DNA from: Pseudomonas sp. ML2-2023-3
GTDB taxonomy: Bacteria > Pseudomonadota > Gammaproteobacteria > Pseudomonadales > Pseudomonadaceae
Direction: 5' to 3'
Assembly: GCF_037055275.1 (NCBI RefSeq)
Contig: NZ_CP146343.1
Coordinates: forward strand, 3,630,501 to 3,694,500
Length of the DNA stretch: 64,000 bases
Shown piece after piece: positions 1 through 11,135 of the stretch; the stretch's first letter is position 1; the number at the start of each line of letters is the position of its first letter. The translations under genes were made by a program, and so were the position numbers. The notes beneath the pieces are model-generated. The model searched no databases. It had not been told where the DNA came from and saw only the letters and a program-made list of their open reading frames with translations.

Positions 1-1120
1 GTTGACTGACTACCGGCTCGAACGCCGGGGCGTTGAACCGTACTTCGACATTCGAACTGCGGATCAGGGGTTCGAAAGCGCTCAAGGTGTCTTCGAGCGC
101 CAGCACCAGATCCACAGCCTCGGACTCTTCCGTGGCCGGGCGCAAAGACACCAGCAGCTCACGGACCCAGCGCGACATGCGGTCGACCTGATTGATGATA
201 TCCCCGATGTTTTTCTGTGCGCTCTGGCTGGCAAGGCCCTGGGACAGTTCGGCGCTTGAGCGGATGTTTGCCAGCGGGTTGCGAAGGCTGTGGGCCACGG
301 CCGAAGACATGGCCCCCAGGGCGACAAACGTTTCGTTGGCGATCAGCTGCTTTTGCTGGCTTTCGAGCAACCGGGCGGCGCGGCGCACAATCCAGAACAG
401 CGCCAGGTAGATCACCAGCCCGCCCAGAATCGTCGCCAGCCAGATGCTTTTGAAACCGCGCTGAATGCGCGCGACCAGATCCGTAGGTTCCTTATAAATC
501 TCAACCATGGCGATAACGTGACTTTTGTCGGCGTTGAACATCGGGATGTAGTTCTCGACGAACAGGTAATCGGGTTCGTGCAGCAGCCGTTGTTCAGGAC
601 GCTCATCGTCAATCTGGTGATAGCTGGTGGATACCGCTTCCTTCATTTCGAAGGACTGATCCAGCTCATCATCATTTTCGATACGCACGCCCACCAGTTC
701 AGGGTTGGTTGACCACACCACCGTACGATCAAGGGCATAAACCGTGGCCAAAAGCAGATCCGGCAAGTGCTCCACATGGTCAAGAAACTCGATGCGCGCA
801 GTCGCCCGCGTCTCGGGCGGAACATCCGGATAGGCGTTGTCCTGGCGCGGGTCGAGCATTTCACCCATGGTACGGCCAGGCGTAATCGAGGCATGGCGGA
901 TTTCTGCCGCGCCAATGGCCTGGATAAATTGCGCGGTCAGGATCGAGTCCCGTTCAATACTCTCTTCGACCAAAAAACGCGTGGAGATATGGCCCAGCCC
1001 CAGAGCGACGGCGGCGATGATCAGAAAGCTGCCCAGCGAAAACCAGCGCAGGAGGTTGAACTGCCCACGTTTTAACAGTTGCTCATTGGGATCGGCTTCT
1101 ATTTTTTCGGGTAACTGCAT
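1..1120 (-). CDS. mnxS2: MnxS2-like sensor histidine kinase, 3' end cut by window
   Basis: About 373 residues are visible from an ATG at 1120; the ATPase domain lies beyond base 1. The layout is one N-terminal membrane helix, a periplasmic sensor region containing TMGEMLDPRQD, a second helix near residues 210-230, then an H-box reading AHSLRNPLANIRSS. It is a clear paralogue of the kinase at 5224-6693, sharing the sensor region and H-box. It lies downstream of the oxidase/SCO pair on the same strand, about 100 bp after the SCO stop. In Pseudomonas putida GB-1, mnxS1 lies upstream of mnxS2 and mnxR, and all three are needed for Mn(II) oxidation. The number S2 is inferred from that order. The response regulator mnxR is expected just left of the window. 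Confidence 0.75.
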   Translation of the reverse strand, partial: MQLPEKIEADPNEQLLKRGQFNLLRWFSLGSFLIIAAVALGLGHISTRFLVEESIERDSILTAQFIQAIGAAEIRHASITPGRTMGEMLDPRQDNAYPDVPPETRATARIEFLDHVEHLPDLLLATVYALDRTVVWSTNPELVGVRIENDDELDQSFEMKEAVSTSYHQIDDERPEQRLLHEPDYLFVENYIPMFNADKSHVIAMVEIYKEPTDLVARIQRGFKSIWLATILGGLVIYLALFWIVRRAARLLESQQKQLIANETFVALGAMSSAVAHSLRNPLANIRSSAELSQGLASQSAQKNIGDIINQVDRMSRWVRELLVSLRPATEESEAVDLVLALEDTLSAFEPLIRSSNVEVRFNAPAFEPVVSQ

Positions 1121-1220
1121 GGGTGTTCCCCGGTTGCTGTTCTGAGCCTTTGCATTCGAGTTCAGAGTCAGTGTAGGCGCCCATTTTCAAGACGGGCGAT
1201 ACAATGATGCTATTTTGCCT

Positions 1221-2233
1221 CTACGGCGCTTGTGCAGCCAGAGACTGCTGTCGATCCGTCTCTTCCTGCAGGAAGCCAATAATGGCCTGTGCCGCGTTTT
1301 CATCCAGCCGCAGGTTGGGCATCGGGATCTTGCCGTAACGCTCGAACAGTTCCAGCGCCACGGGGTCCTTCTGCGCCAGCATGCGGTCCGGCTCGCGAAT
1401 CCAGCGACTCAGCCAGACCGGGTCGCGCTGTCGTGTCACACCGATCAGGTCAGGCCCGATACTGCGCATGCCGATACCTTGCCCGTCCTGCATGCCCAGG
1501 CTGTGGCACGAGGCACAACGTGTACGAAACAGCTCTTCACCGTTGCTTGGGGGACGAATTTCAGGGGCATCGACATAGCTTTCTTCGGAGCTGGGCTGCT
1601 TCCAGTTTTGCAGGGTATTGGCCAACTGATCGGCCAGAATCCACGGATTTTCAAAGGGCGAAGCCTTCATCCAGCGACCGGTTTGCTGATTGCCCACGAT
1701 CAGGCTGAGGTTGTGATCCTTGGTCCGGCCATTGTCCACACCGTCAATGAACAACCCGAGCTTGTGCCGCAGTTCGGTGACCGCGTCGAACTCGCCGGTG
1801 AGAAACTGCCAGCCTGGCCCTACCTTGAAGCGTTGCGCGTATGCCTTGAGCACCTGGGGGGTATCGCTCAATGGATCGATACTGATGGAGTAGAAGAAAA
1901 TATCCTGGCCTACCCGATCACCCAGCAATTTTTGCACCTGGCGCAGGCGCGCCGTTTCAAGCGGACAGGAGTCACTGCACGAGGTGAAGATAAAATTGAT
2001 CACCACCACCTTGCCCTTGATCATGTCATCAAAAAAACGCACCTGCCGACCGTCCTGGTCGGTCAGCAGGGTGTTGGGGAAGTAGTCTTCGCCCCAGGGC
2101 GTTACCTGTTCGCTGACCGCTGCCGGCTCGGCTTCGTGGCCCACACACACCTGGGTCCCCAGCAGGCAGGTGACCAGCAACATCAGGTGCATGCGCAGTG
2201 CGCGGCAGAGGGCTGCGTCGGCTCCTCCAAGGC

Positions 2234-2237
<4 letters not shown>
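1221..2237 (-). CDS. SCO1/SenC copper chaperone fused to cytochrome c
   Basis: A 338-residue exported protein. Residues 1-33 form a signal sequence. A thioredoxin-fold SCO domain follows, with the copper-binding pair C87-SDS-C91 and the distal ligand H175 (DHNLSLIV). The C-terminal domain is a class I cytochrome c with CASCH at 241-245 and a likely axial Met in KIPMPNL near 306. SCO proteins deliver copper to cuproenzymes or act as thiol reductants; the haem domain suggests redox-driven copper handling. Its ATG overlaps the stop of the upstream multicopper oxidase (ATGA), so the two are probably translationally coupled and this protein probably matures that oxidase. Function is inferred from context. 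Confidence 0.88.
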
Positions 2238-5041
<2,804 letters not shown>

Positions 5042-5082
5042 CACCAGCCGCCTCGAAGTCATAAAGGGGGTAATGGGGACGG

Positions 5083-5098
5083 TGCAAGGAGTCGGCCA
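5083..5098 (-). promoter_or_regulatory. sigma-54 (-24/-12) promoter of mcoA
   Basis: On the minus strand this reads TGGCCGA-CTCC-TTGCA, matching the RpoN consensus TGGCAYR-N4-TTGCW with GG-N10-GC spacing. The predicted start lies about 30 nt before the mcoA ATG. The upstream 70 bp are very AT-rich, as expected for a bent enhancer-promoter spacer. It is one of a set of similar sites before the island's operons. Confidence 0.75.
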
Positions 5099-5176
5099 AT
5101 TTTAAACAATTACTTACAAATAAAATAAAATCATTAAAAACAATTGCTTGCTCACATATCATTTAAAGAATCGAGT

Positions 5177-5198
5177 GCATCCATCCGGGGATGCACCC
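5177..5198. terminator. Hairpin downstream of mnxS1
   Basis: An inverted repeat, GTGCATCC / GGATGCAC with a 6-base loop, lies about 25 bp after the kinase stop. The run of T after it is weak, so termination efficiency is uncertain. It separates the kinase from the mcoA promoter. Confidence 0.45.
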
Positions 5199-5232
5199 GC
5201 TAATGGGGAAAATTCACACCCGTTTACTGGGG
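5195..5232 (-). promoter_or_regulatory. Candidate activator sites upstream of mcoA
   Basis: On the minus strand there are two imperfect palindromes: CCCC-ATTAGC-GGGT (5195-5208) and CCCC-AGTAAAC-GGGT (5218-5232). They centre about 110 and 135 bp upstream of the -24/-12 element. They match the CCCC-N6-GGGG pattern seen before the other island promoters with one mismatch, or one mismatch and one extra base. The second overlaps the end of the kinase gene. Proposed as enhancer sites for MnxR; inference only. Confidence 0.45.
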
Positions 5233-6693
5233 TATTAACTTGAAAGTGAGGTGCACACACGTCCCCTCGCCCTTTGAACTTTGCAGGCTTGCCGAGCCGC
5301 CGTAACGCTCCATGGTCCGCTTGACCAGCACCAGCCCCACCCCAAGCCCGCCTTGCTTGGTAGTGAAAAACGGACGGAACGCCATACTGCGCTGCTCCTC
5401 GTTCATGCCTCTGCCGTTGTCACTCAACACCACGCTCACGCTGCCGGCATCGTTTGAAACCAGCAAAATGGTCAAGGTTCCACCCTTGTCCATCGCGTCC
5501 AGAGCGTTGGACAACACACTGTTGAGAATCTGGTTCAACTGCAGCTGCTGGCTAAGCACCAGCGGTGTGGAGTGCGGCTCGAATTCAACCCGGATCGAGG
5601 CCTTGGCTATCTGCTGCTCGAAAGCCACCAGGCTTTCATACAACGCCGCCACCAGATTCACCGGTTCGGGTTCACCGCTGAGCGGGCGCAGGGACTGCAG
5701 CAATTCGCGAACCCACTTGGACATCCGGTCAACCTGCAGCACGATGTCGTTTATGTTCTTGTGGGCGGCGCCACCGTCGAACTCCAGCGCCAGCTCGGCG
5801 CTGGAACGTATGGTCGCCAACGGATTGCGCAGACTGTGGGCAACCGCCGAGGACATTTCCCCCAGGGCGACAAACGTTTCGTTGGTCACCAGCTGTTTCT
5901 GCTGTGCCTCAAGCAGCATGGCGGCCCGGCGTACGATCCAGTACAGGCCCAGGTAAATCAGCCCTCCGCCCACGGCAGTGGCCAGCCAGATCAGCAGCAA
6001 TCCCCGGACCATGCGGTCGATCAGGTCGCTGGGCTCCTTGTAGATCTCGACCATCGCCGTGACCTTGTCGCCATCGGCATCGAACAACGGAATGTAGTTT
6101 TCGATAAAGACGTATTTCGGCGGGACTAAGAACTTCTGTTCCATACGGGCTTCATCGACATTGTGATACCTGGCCGACACGGGCGTCTTGGAGTTGAAGG
6201 CCAGGTCCAGGTCTTCGTCGGCGTGGATCGTGGTGCCGATCAGCTCCGGGTTGGTTGACCAGATGACGGTGCGGTCAGGGGCATAGATGTTGGCAAGGAT
6301 CACGTCCGGCAAGTGCTCGATATGATCCAGGAATTCACCTCGGGCGCTGGCGCGTGCCTTGGGGTCGACGTCGGGGAAGTCCTTGTCCTGGCGCGGATCG
6401 AGCAACTCACCCATGGTTCTGACATTGGGGATGGATACATGGCGAACCTCGGCCGAGGCAATCGCCTGGATAAACTGGGAGGTCAGCAACCCATCGCGGT
6501 GGACGCTCTCGGCAATCACGAACTGGGTCGAAACGGCGCCCAGTACTGCCGCGACTGTGCCGATCACTGCGAGGCTGATCAGCGAGTACCAGCGCAGCAT
6601 GTTGAACGCTGGCTTGCGTGAGCCCTTGCGCTCATTGGCCTGGACGACCCGAAGTGTTTTAGTCAGCACACTCATAGACGTTGCTTCCAACAT
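5224..6693 (-). CDS. mnxS1: MnxS1-like sensor histidine kinase
   Basis: 489 residues from the ATG at 6693, which follows GAGGGG at a good distance. TM1 lies at about residues 37-60. A periplasmic sensor region with TMGELLDPRQD follows, then TM2 around 240-262. The H-box is AHSLRNPLATIRSS, the N-box NQILNSVLSNALDAM, then DNGRGM and a GVGLVLVKRTMERYGG glycine box. This is an NtrB/AtoS-type kinase, normally paired with sigma-54 activators. It is a paralogue of the kinase at 1-1120, with an oxidase/SCO pair between them. In P. putida GB-1 loss of mnxS1 abolishes Mn(II) oxidation. The assignment comes from order and context. Confidence 0.78.
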   Translation of the reverse strand: MLEATSMSVLTKTLRVVQANERKGSRKPAFNMLRWYSLISLAVIGTVAAVLGAVSTQFVIAESVHRDGLLTSQFIQAIASAEVRHVSIPNVRTMGELLDPRQDKDFPDVDPKARASARGEFLDHIEHLPDVILANIYAPDRTVIWSTNPELIGTTIHADEDLDLAFNSKTPVSARYHNVDEARMEQKFLVPPKYVFIENYIPLFDADGDKVTAMVEIYKEPSDLIDRMVRGLLLIWLATAVGGGLIYLGLYWIVRRAAMLLEAQQKQLVTNETFVALGEMSSAVAHSLRNPLATIRSSAELALEFDGGAAHKNINDIVLQVDRMSKWVRELLQSLRPLSGEPEPVNLVAALYESLVAFEQQIAKASIRVEFEPHSTPLVLSQQLQLNQILNSVLSNALDAMDKGGTLTILLVSNDAGSVSVVLSDNGRGMNEEQRSMAFRPFFTTKQGGLGVGLVLVKRTMERYGGSASLQSSKGEGTCVHLTFKLIPQ

Positions 6694-6730
6694 TGTCCCC
6701 TCTAGGGTTATAGCCCACTTATGGGCGTTT

Positions 6731-6795
6731 GCCCGACTCCGGGTGTGACTCACCGCCATCCCCCCGCTGCCCCCCAACTGACCCCAGGTGTGGGG
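6731..6795 (+). promoter_or_regulatory. Candidate activator sites upstream of the curlin operon
   Basis: A perfect palindrome, CCCC-AGGTGT-GGGG, lies at 6782-6795, and a weaker GCCC-GACTCC-GGGT at 6731-6744. The strong site ends 90 bp before the -24/-12 promoter at 6885. The same symmetrical motif is found upstream of other operons of the island. Proposed as the binding site of the sigma-54 activator. Confidence 0.5.
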
Positions 6796-6884
6796 ACAGA
6801 TGCCCGCCCTGAAAACCTGGCTGATCCGCTGTTCAACGGCGCGAGGCGCTTGTAGCCGGGGCTTTCAGGGACATTACGGGCTGT

Positions 6885-6900
6885 TGGTATGGAATTTGCC
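6885..6900 (+). promoter_or_regulatory. sigma-54 promoter of the secreted-protein/curlin operon
   Basis: TGGTATG-GAAT-TTGCC fits the RpoN consensus with correct GG-N10-GC spacing. The inferred start is near 6911, about 47 nt before the first ATG at 6958. It would drive all four genes up to the terminator at 12594. Confidence 0.75.
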
Positions 6901-6957
6901 AAAACCCTCCTAACTGGCCCACCTCCGAGGGGCAGGTTTCCATTAGAGGGAATACAC

Positions 6958-8304
6958 ATGCACCCTTTACTGTCCAAAACGGCGGCCGTTCTGGCCGTCA
7001 GCGCCCTGGCCCAAAGCATTTCCCAGGCAGCGCTGTTTGCAGTCGACACCGGGCCTTACACACCTGCCAACGGCGGCTTTGCCGCCTGGTACCAGGACAG
7101 CCACGGCCGTACCCTCGACTTGTGCCTGTCCAAAGCGGTGAGTTCCCGGGTGCCCGGCACACCGGGTGCACCGACCTACATGTGCAACCTGCTGCCAACC
7201 CCCGGCGTATTCGATGATGCACAGCCCGTGGTGTTTCCCACCAACTTCCCTGACGAAGCGTTCTGGTTCACTGCTGACGGCACCATCGTCGATGCCGCCA
7301 GGGGGATCAACCTGGCCTACGGCTCGGCGATCGAAGCGGCCTTCGCCGCCGATGAGCCGATCGAGGGTGACCAGATCAGTTTTGCCCGCGTGCGGATTCG
7401 CGTCGATGTACCCACTGCCGGTACGTACGTGATCACCCACCCCTACGGTATCGAGGTGTTCACCGTCGACACCCCGGGGCGCCGGGCAATCAATATGACC
7501 CGGGACATCGGCATCGGGGCCCCCAAAACCTACGATGGCGCCCTCAAGGGCGATATCGGGCCGTTCCTGCGCAGCGTCAACGGCCCCTACACCGAAACCA
7601 ACCCGGTGAGCGGTGGCGCCGAACAGTTCATCGGCGACCCGAACCTCACCGAAGCCGTGACCGGCAGTCCGTTCAACACCAACTACATCCGCATCGAAGG
7701 CCCCGGCGGGCTGGACTTGCGCAGCACGGTGTTTGCCGTCTCGGGCAAATTGTCCACCGTGGTACGGCCAACACCGCTGATCACCCAACGCAGCACCTAC
7801 TCACGCAAACAGGGTGCCAGCGCCCCCATCGCCCAGCAGGACGTGTTTGTCCTGGCACCTCCGCCTCCGGCCACTGTTTCCCTTAGCAGCAGCACCCCGG
7901 CGCTGAAACTGACCGAAGCCGACACCACCGGGAGCTGGTATGTCCAGAACCCGGTCAATCCGACCTTGCCAACCACCTTGCAAGTCACGGCCGACAACCA
8001 TCTGGCAATTGCCAGCAGTACGCCGACCACCCTGCCCATGGCACTGACCGACCTGGTGGTGATCCAGCGTGCCGAATACAGCCTGAGTTCCGGGCAACTG
8101 ACTCTCGTGGCCACGACCAGCGATGAAACCTCGCCGCCGGCCCTTACCGCCACGTCCGGCACCGGTGCTGCCATCGGCGCATTGAGTGGCAGCGCAGCGG
8201 TGAAAACGCTGACCACGGGCATCTCGCCGATCCCGCCAGCCAAAGTCCGCGTGACGTCATCCAATGGCGGCAGCGATATCGAAGAAGTGGTCATTGTGCA
8301 ATGA
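6958..8304 (+). CDS. Large secreted protein, paralogue of the next gene
   Basis: 448 residues from the ATG at 6958, preceded by AGAGGG. A signal peptide ends near QAALFAV. The first about 270 residues form a domain shared with the next protein: GPYT...WYQD, a pair of cysteines (LCLSKA...YMCNLL), EAFWF, FARVRIRV, HPYGIE, PGRRAIN, and GPFLRSVNGPYTE. The rest is Ser/Thr/Pro-rich and beta-like, ending SNGGSDIEEVVIVQ. I do not recognise the family. It is the first gene of an operon with curlin-like fibre subunits and shares a sigma-54 promoter with them. A role as a fibre-associated matrix or adhesin protein is a guess from position. Confidence 0.8.
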   Translation: MHPLLSKTAAVLAVSALAQSISQAALFAVDTGPYTPANGGFAAWYQDSHGRTLDLCLSKAVSSRVPGTPGAPTYMCNLLPTPGVFDDAQPVVFPTNFPDEAFWFTADGTIVDAARGINLAYGSAIEAAFAADEPIEGDQISFARVRIRVDVPTAGTYVITHPYGIEVFTVDTPGRRAINMTRDIGIGAPKTYDGALKGDIGPFLRSVNGPYTETNPVSGGAEQFIGDPNLTEAVTGSPFNTNYIRIEGPGGLDLRSTVFAVSGKLSTVVRPTPLITQRSTYSRKQGASAPIAQQDVFVLAPPPPATVSLSSSTPALKLTEADTTGSWYVQNPVNPTLPTTLQVTADNHLAIASSTPTTLPMALTDLVVIQRAEYSLSSGQLTLVATTSDETSPPALTATSGTGAAIGALSGSAAVKTLTTGISPIPPAKVRVTSSNGGSDIEEVVIVQ

Positions 8305-8339
8305 ACGCTCACATGCCCAGACCCCCATCAGGAGGCATC

Positions 8340-10589
8340 ATGAACAATTGGCCACGCCTGGCGCTCAACGCCCTGGGACTGACTCTATCGCTGACCGGCA
8401 GCGCATTCGCTCAACTCGCAGCCGTCGACCCTGGCCCCTACACCTTTGCCACTGGGAAATTCCCCATGTGGTATCAGGACAAAAACCTGCTGTCGATGGA
8501 ACTGTGCCAGTCCCGGGCAGCCAGCTCGCGGGTAGCGGTCAGCGTGCCACCGGCCTACATGTGCACGCTGCTGCCGGAGCCGGGCATTTACGACGACACC
8601 CAGCCGATGGTGTTTCCGGACAACTGGCCACCAGAAGCCTTCTGGTTCCTCGCCGAAGCCACCATTCCCGCTGTGGGTAACAGCGGCTTTGAAATGGACG
8701 CCTACGTGGCCGGGATCGAAGCCGCCTTCGCCTCGGAAAACCCGGTGGACGGCGACCAGCAGAGCTTTGCGCGCATCCGCATCCGGGTCTCGGTTCCCGT
8801 TGCGGGGGTCTACACCATTACCCACCCCTATGGCGTGGAAACCGTCAACGTGACCACACCGGGGCGCAGGGCAATCAACATTACCCGCGACGTCGGCATC
8901 GGGGCGCCGGGCAACTTCAGCGGCGCGGTAAACGGTGCCATCGGGCCGTTCCTGCGCAGCGTCAACGGGCCTTATACCGAAGTGAACCCGGACACCGGCG
9001 CCGTCGAAACCTTCGTGGGTGACCCCAACCTCACCGAACTAGTGACCGGCAGCCCCAACAACACCAACTTCGTGCGTATCACCGGGCCGACGGGCACTAT
9101 CCAGACCAGCCTTTTCAGTGTCGCTGGCAAGGTGCTCGACAACCGGGCGCAAACGCCAGTCGAAATTTCACGCGCGACCTACCGACGGACCACTGCCGGC
9201 GCTGGCAGCAATACTCGTGTCGAAGTGTTCGCCAAGGGCGCGAACACCTCGTCCGTGTGCTTTCGCGAATCCATTGCCCTGGTCGCCGGGCCACCCCAGT
9301 CGCCTTGCCAGACCAACCTGATTGGCGACAACAATGGCCTCTTCTTCGGGCAACGCTTGCTCACCGGAGCCGTGCCACCGGTCGTGGTGGTGACGGCCAC
9401 CAACCCCACCGGCACCACACGCCCGACCTCGGTGTCGAGCAAGCTGACCGACCTGGTGAAAATCCAGACTGCGCGCTATAGCTGGGACAACAAAAGCCTG
9501 GTGATCGAGGCCACCTCAACCGATGAAGTGGCCATTCCAGACATGGTTGCCCAAGGCTACGGACGCCTGTCCAAAACCGGTACCTTGCAGAAGATAACCG
9601 TCGCCGGCCTGGTTCAACCTCCAGCCAGTGTAACCGTCAAATCTGCAGCGGGGGGCAGTGACACCGAACCCGTGGTGGTTGTGGGGACTGCGCCGAACAT
9701 CGGCGCCAATCAGCCGCCGATCGCCATTGCCGATACCGGCAGTACCAGCTCCGGCGTGCCGATCACCCTCAACCTGCTGGCCAACGACAGTGACCCGGAT
9801 GGCAACATACCGCTCAGCATCACCGCATTGACCCAGCCTCCTGCCGGGCAAGGCACAGTGGCCCTGAGCGGCAGTACCGCGGTCATCTACACCCCACCGG
9901 CAGTGGTCAATGCACCGCTGACCACCACCTTCACCTACAAGGCACAGGACATCAAAGGCCTCGCCTCGACCACGGCAGCCACCGTCAGCATTACCGTTGC
10001 GCCAAACCGGCCTCCAGTCGGCGTCAACGATGCCGTCGCGACCCTGGGTGTCGCCATTCCGATCAGTGTGCTGGCCAACGACACCGACCCGGAAGGCAAC
10101 TTGCCGCTGGCAGTCGCCAGCTTCACCCAACCGGCAGCGGGTCGCGGCACAGTCACCAGCAATGGCACGGTACTCACGTACACCCCGCCCGCCACGGTGA
10201 CAGCGGCCTTTACCACGACCTTCACCTACACCCCACGGGACAGCCTGGGAGCGGTCGCTACCGCACCCGCCACGGTAACCGTGCAAGTCTCGCCAAGACC
10301 GGCGGCGGAAACCTTTACCGTCACCACGGCAACCGTCTCGGCACGCTCCAACAACCGCTTCACCTGGGACTTTGCCGGTACATCATCGGTGGTCACCGGC
10401 AATACCATCACCATCCAGGTCAGCACCCCGACCGGGCTGGCAACACTGGGCACTACCACGGTACCGGTGACCGGGCGCTGGCGCCTGACGGTGAACAACA
10501 TCACCACCGTGGCGCCGTCGGCCAACCCGACCGCGACCATCACCTCGTCCCAAGGCACCGTACGTACCGTGTCGGTTACCGCGAACTGA
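8340..10589 (+). CDS. Large secreted protein with Ig/cadherin-like repeats
   Basis: 749 residues; the ATG at 8340 follows AGGAGG at ideal spacing. It has a signal peptide, then the same N-terminal domain of about 270 residues as the preceding gene (GPYT...WYQD, LCQSRA...YMCTLL, GPFLRSVNGPYTE). The extra C-terminal half has two tandem beta-sandwich repeats, each beginning NxPPxxxND/DT and containing LANDSDPDGN or LANDTDPEGN, typical of cadherin-like/Ig adhesion domains with possible calcium sites. The gene lies 35 bp after its paralogue and 57 bp before the CsgB-like gene. Probably exported to the surface. The family of the N-terminal domain is unknown to me. Confidence 0.82.
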   Translation: MNNWPRLALNALGLTLSLTGSAFAQLAAVDPGPYTFATGKFPMWYQDKNLLSMELCQSRAASSRVAVSVPPAYMCTLLPEPGIYDDTQPMVFPDNWPPEAFWFLAEATIPAVGNSGFEMDAYVAGIEAAFASENPVDGDQQSFARIRIRVSVPVAGVYTITHPYGVETVNVTTPGRRAINITRDVGIGAPGNFSGAVNGAIGPFLRSVNGPYTEVNPDTGAVETFVGDPNLTELVTGSPNNTNFVRITGPTGTIQTSLFSVAGKVLDNRAQTPVEISRATYRRTTAGAGSNTRVEVFAKGANTSSVCFRESIALVAGPPQSPCQTNLIGDNNGLFFGQRLLTGAVPPVVVVTATNPTGTTRPTSVSSKLTDLVKIQTARYSWDNKSLVIEATSTDEVAIPDMVAQGYGRLSKTGTLQKITVAGLVQPPASVTVKSAAGGSDTEPVVVVGTAPNIGANQPPIAIADTGSTSSGVPITLNLLANDSDPDGNIPLSITALTQPPAGQGTVALSGSTAVIYTPPAVVNAPLTTTFTYKAQDIKGLASTTAATVSITVAPNRPPVGVNDAVATLGVAIPISVLANDTDPEGNLPLAVASFTQPAAGRGTVTSNGTVLTYTPPATVTAAFTTTFTYTPRDSLGAVATAPATVTVQVSPRPAAETFTVTTATVSARSNNRFTWDFAGTSSVVTGNTITIQVSTPTGLATLGTTTVPVTGRWRLTVNNITTVAPSANPTATITSSQGTVRTVSVTAN

Positions 10590-10595
10590 GCCTGT

Positions 10596-10622
10596 GCCCC
10601 ATCAGCCGTGCGCTGATGGGGC
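10596..10622. other. Intergenic hairpin before the curlin genes
   Basis: A perfect 10-bp inverted repeat, GCCCCATCAG / CTGATGGGGC, with a 7-base loop, sits between the stop at 10589 and the CsgB-like gene. It has no T run, so it may stabilise or process the mRNA rather than terminate it. This could set different amounts of the upstream proteins and the fibre subunits. Confidence 0.6.
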
Positions 10623-10646
10623 GCAACTCCTGCCAGAGGACACCCC

Positions 10647-11108
10647 ATGAACACTTCAACCGTCGTCCTGCTCTGCATGCTTGCGCTGGGTTGCGGCGCG
10701 GGCGCGCAGGCCGATGACTTGATGGAAAACGACGACCTCGGCGCCGCATCCGACCTTGGCGAGTTGCCCGCGCCGGTTGGCCAGCAGGCATTGATCCAGC
10801 AGTACGGACAGGCCAATACCGCCAACGTGCAACAGAACGGCCAGTCATTGCTGGGCACCATTGTGCAGTCCGGCAGCAATCAGGAAGCCTTCATCCTGCA
10901 ACAGGGCAACGACCTGATGGCAATGATCACCCAGCAAGGCAGTGGCAACAGCGCTGACATCAGCCAGAGCGGCAGTCACAACCGTGCGCAGATATCCCAG
11001 AACGGCAACAACAACGACGCCACCATCGATCAGGCCGGTACGGGGCTGCAAAGCGCCGTCAACCAGGCAGGTAATGGCATGAGCGTTTCAGTCAAACAAT
11101 ATCGTTAA
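10647..11108 (+). CDS. CsgB-like curlin-repeat protein
   Basis: 153 residues with a signal peptide of about 23 residues. A short acidic linker is followed by about five curlin repeats of roughly 22 residues with the pattern QxGxxNxAxIxQ (for example QQGSGNSADISQSGSHNRAQ). Length and position before the larger subunit match the nucleator CsgB of E. coli curli. Curlin repeats stack as beta-solenoid amyloid. The gene follows the large secreted proteins and precedes the main subunit by 27 bp. The export partners CsgE/F/G homologues are encoded on the opposite strand at 12929-14629. Confidence 0.85.
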   Translation: MNTSTVVLLCMLALGCGAGAQADDLMENDDLGAASDLGELPAPVGQQALIQQYGQANTANVQQNGQSLLGTIVQSGSNQEAFILQQGNDLMAMITQQGSGNSADISQSGSHNRAQISQNGNNNDATIDQAGTGLQSAVNQAGNGMSVSVKQYR

Positions 11109-11135
11109 AGCACTGCGCTACCTGGAGGTTTCATC

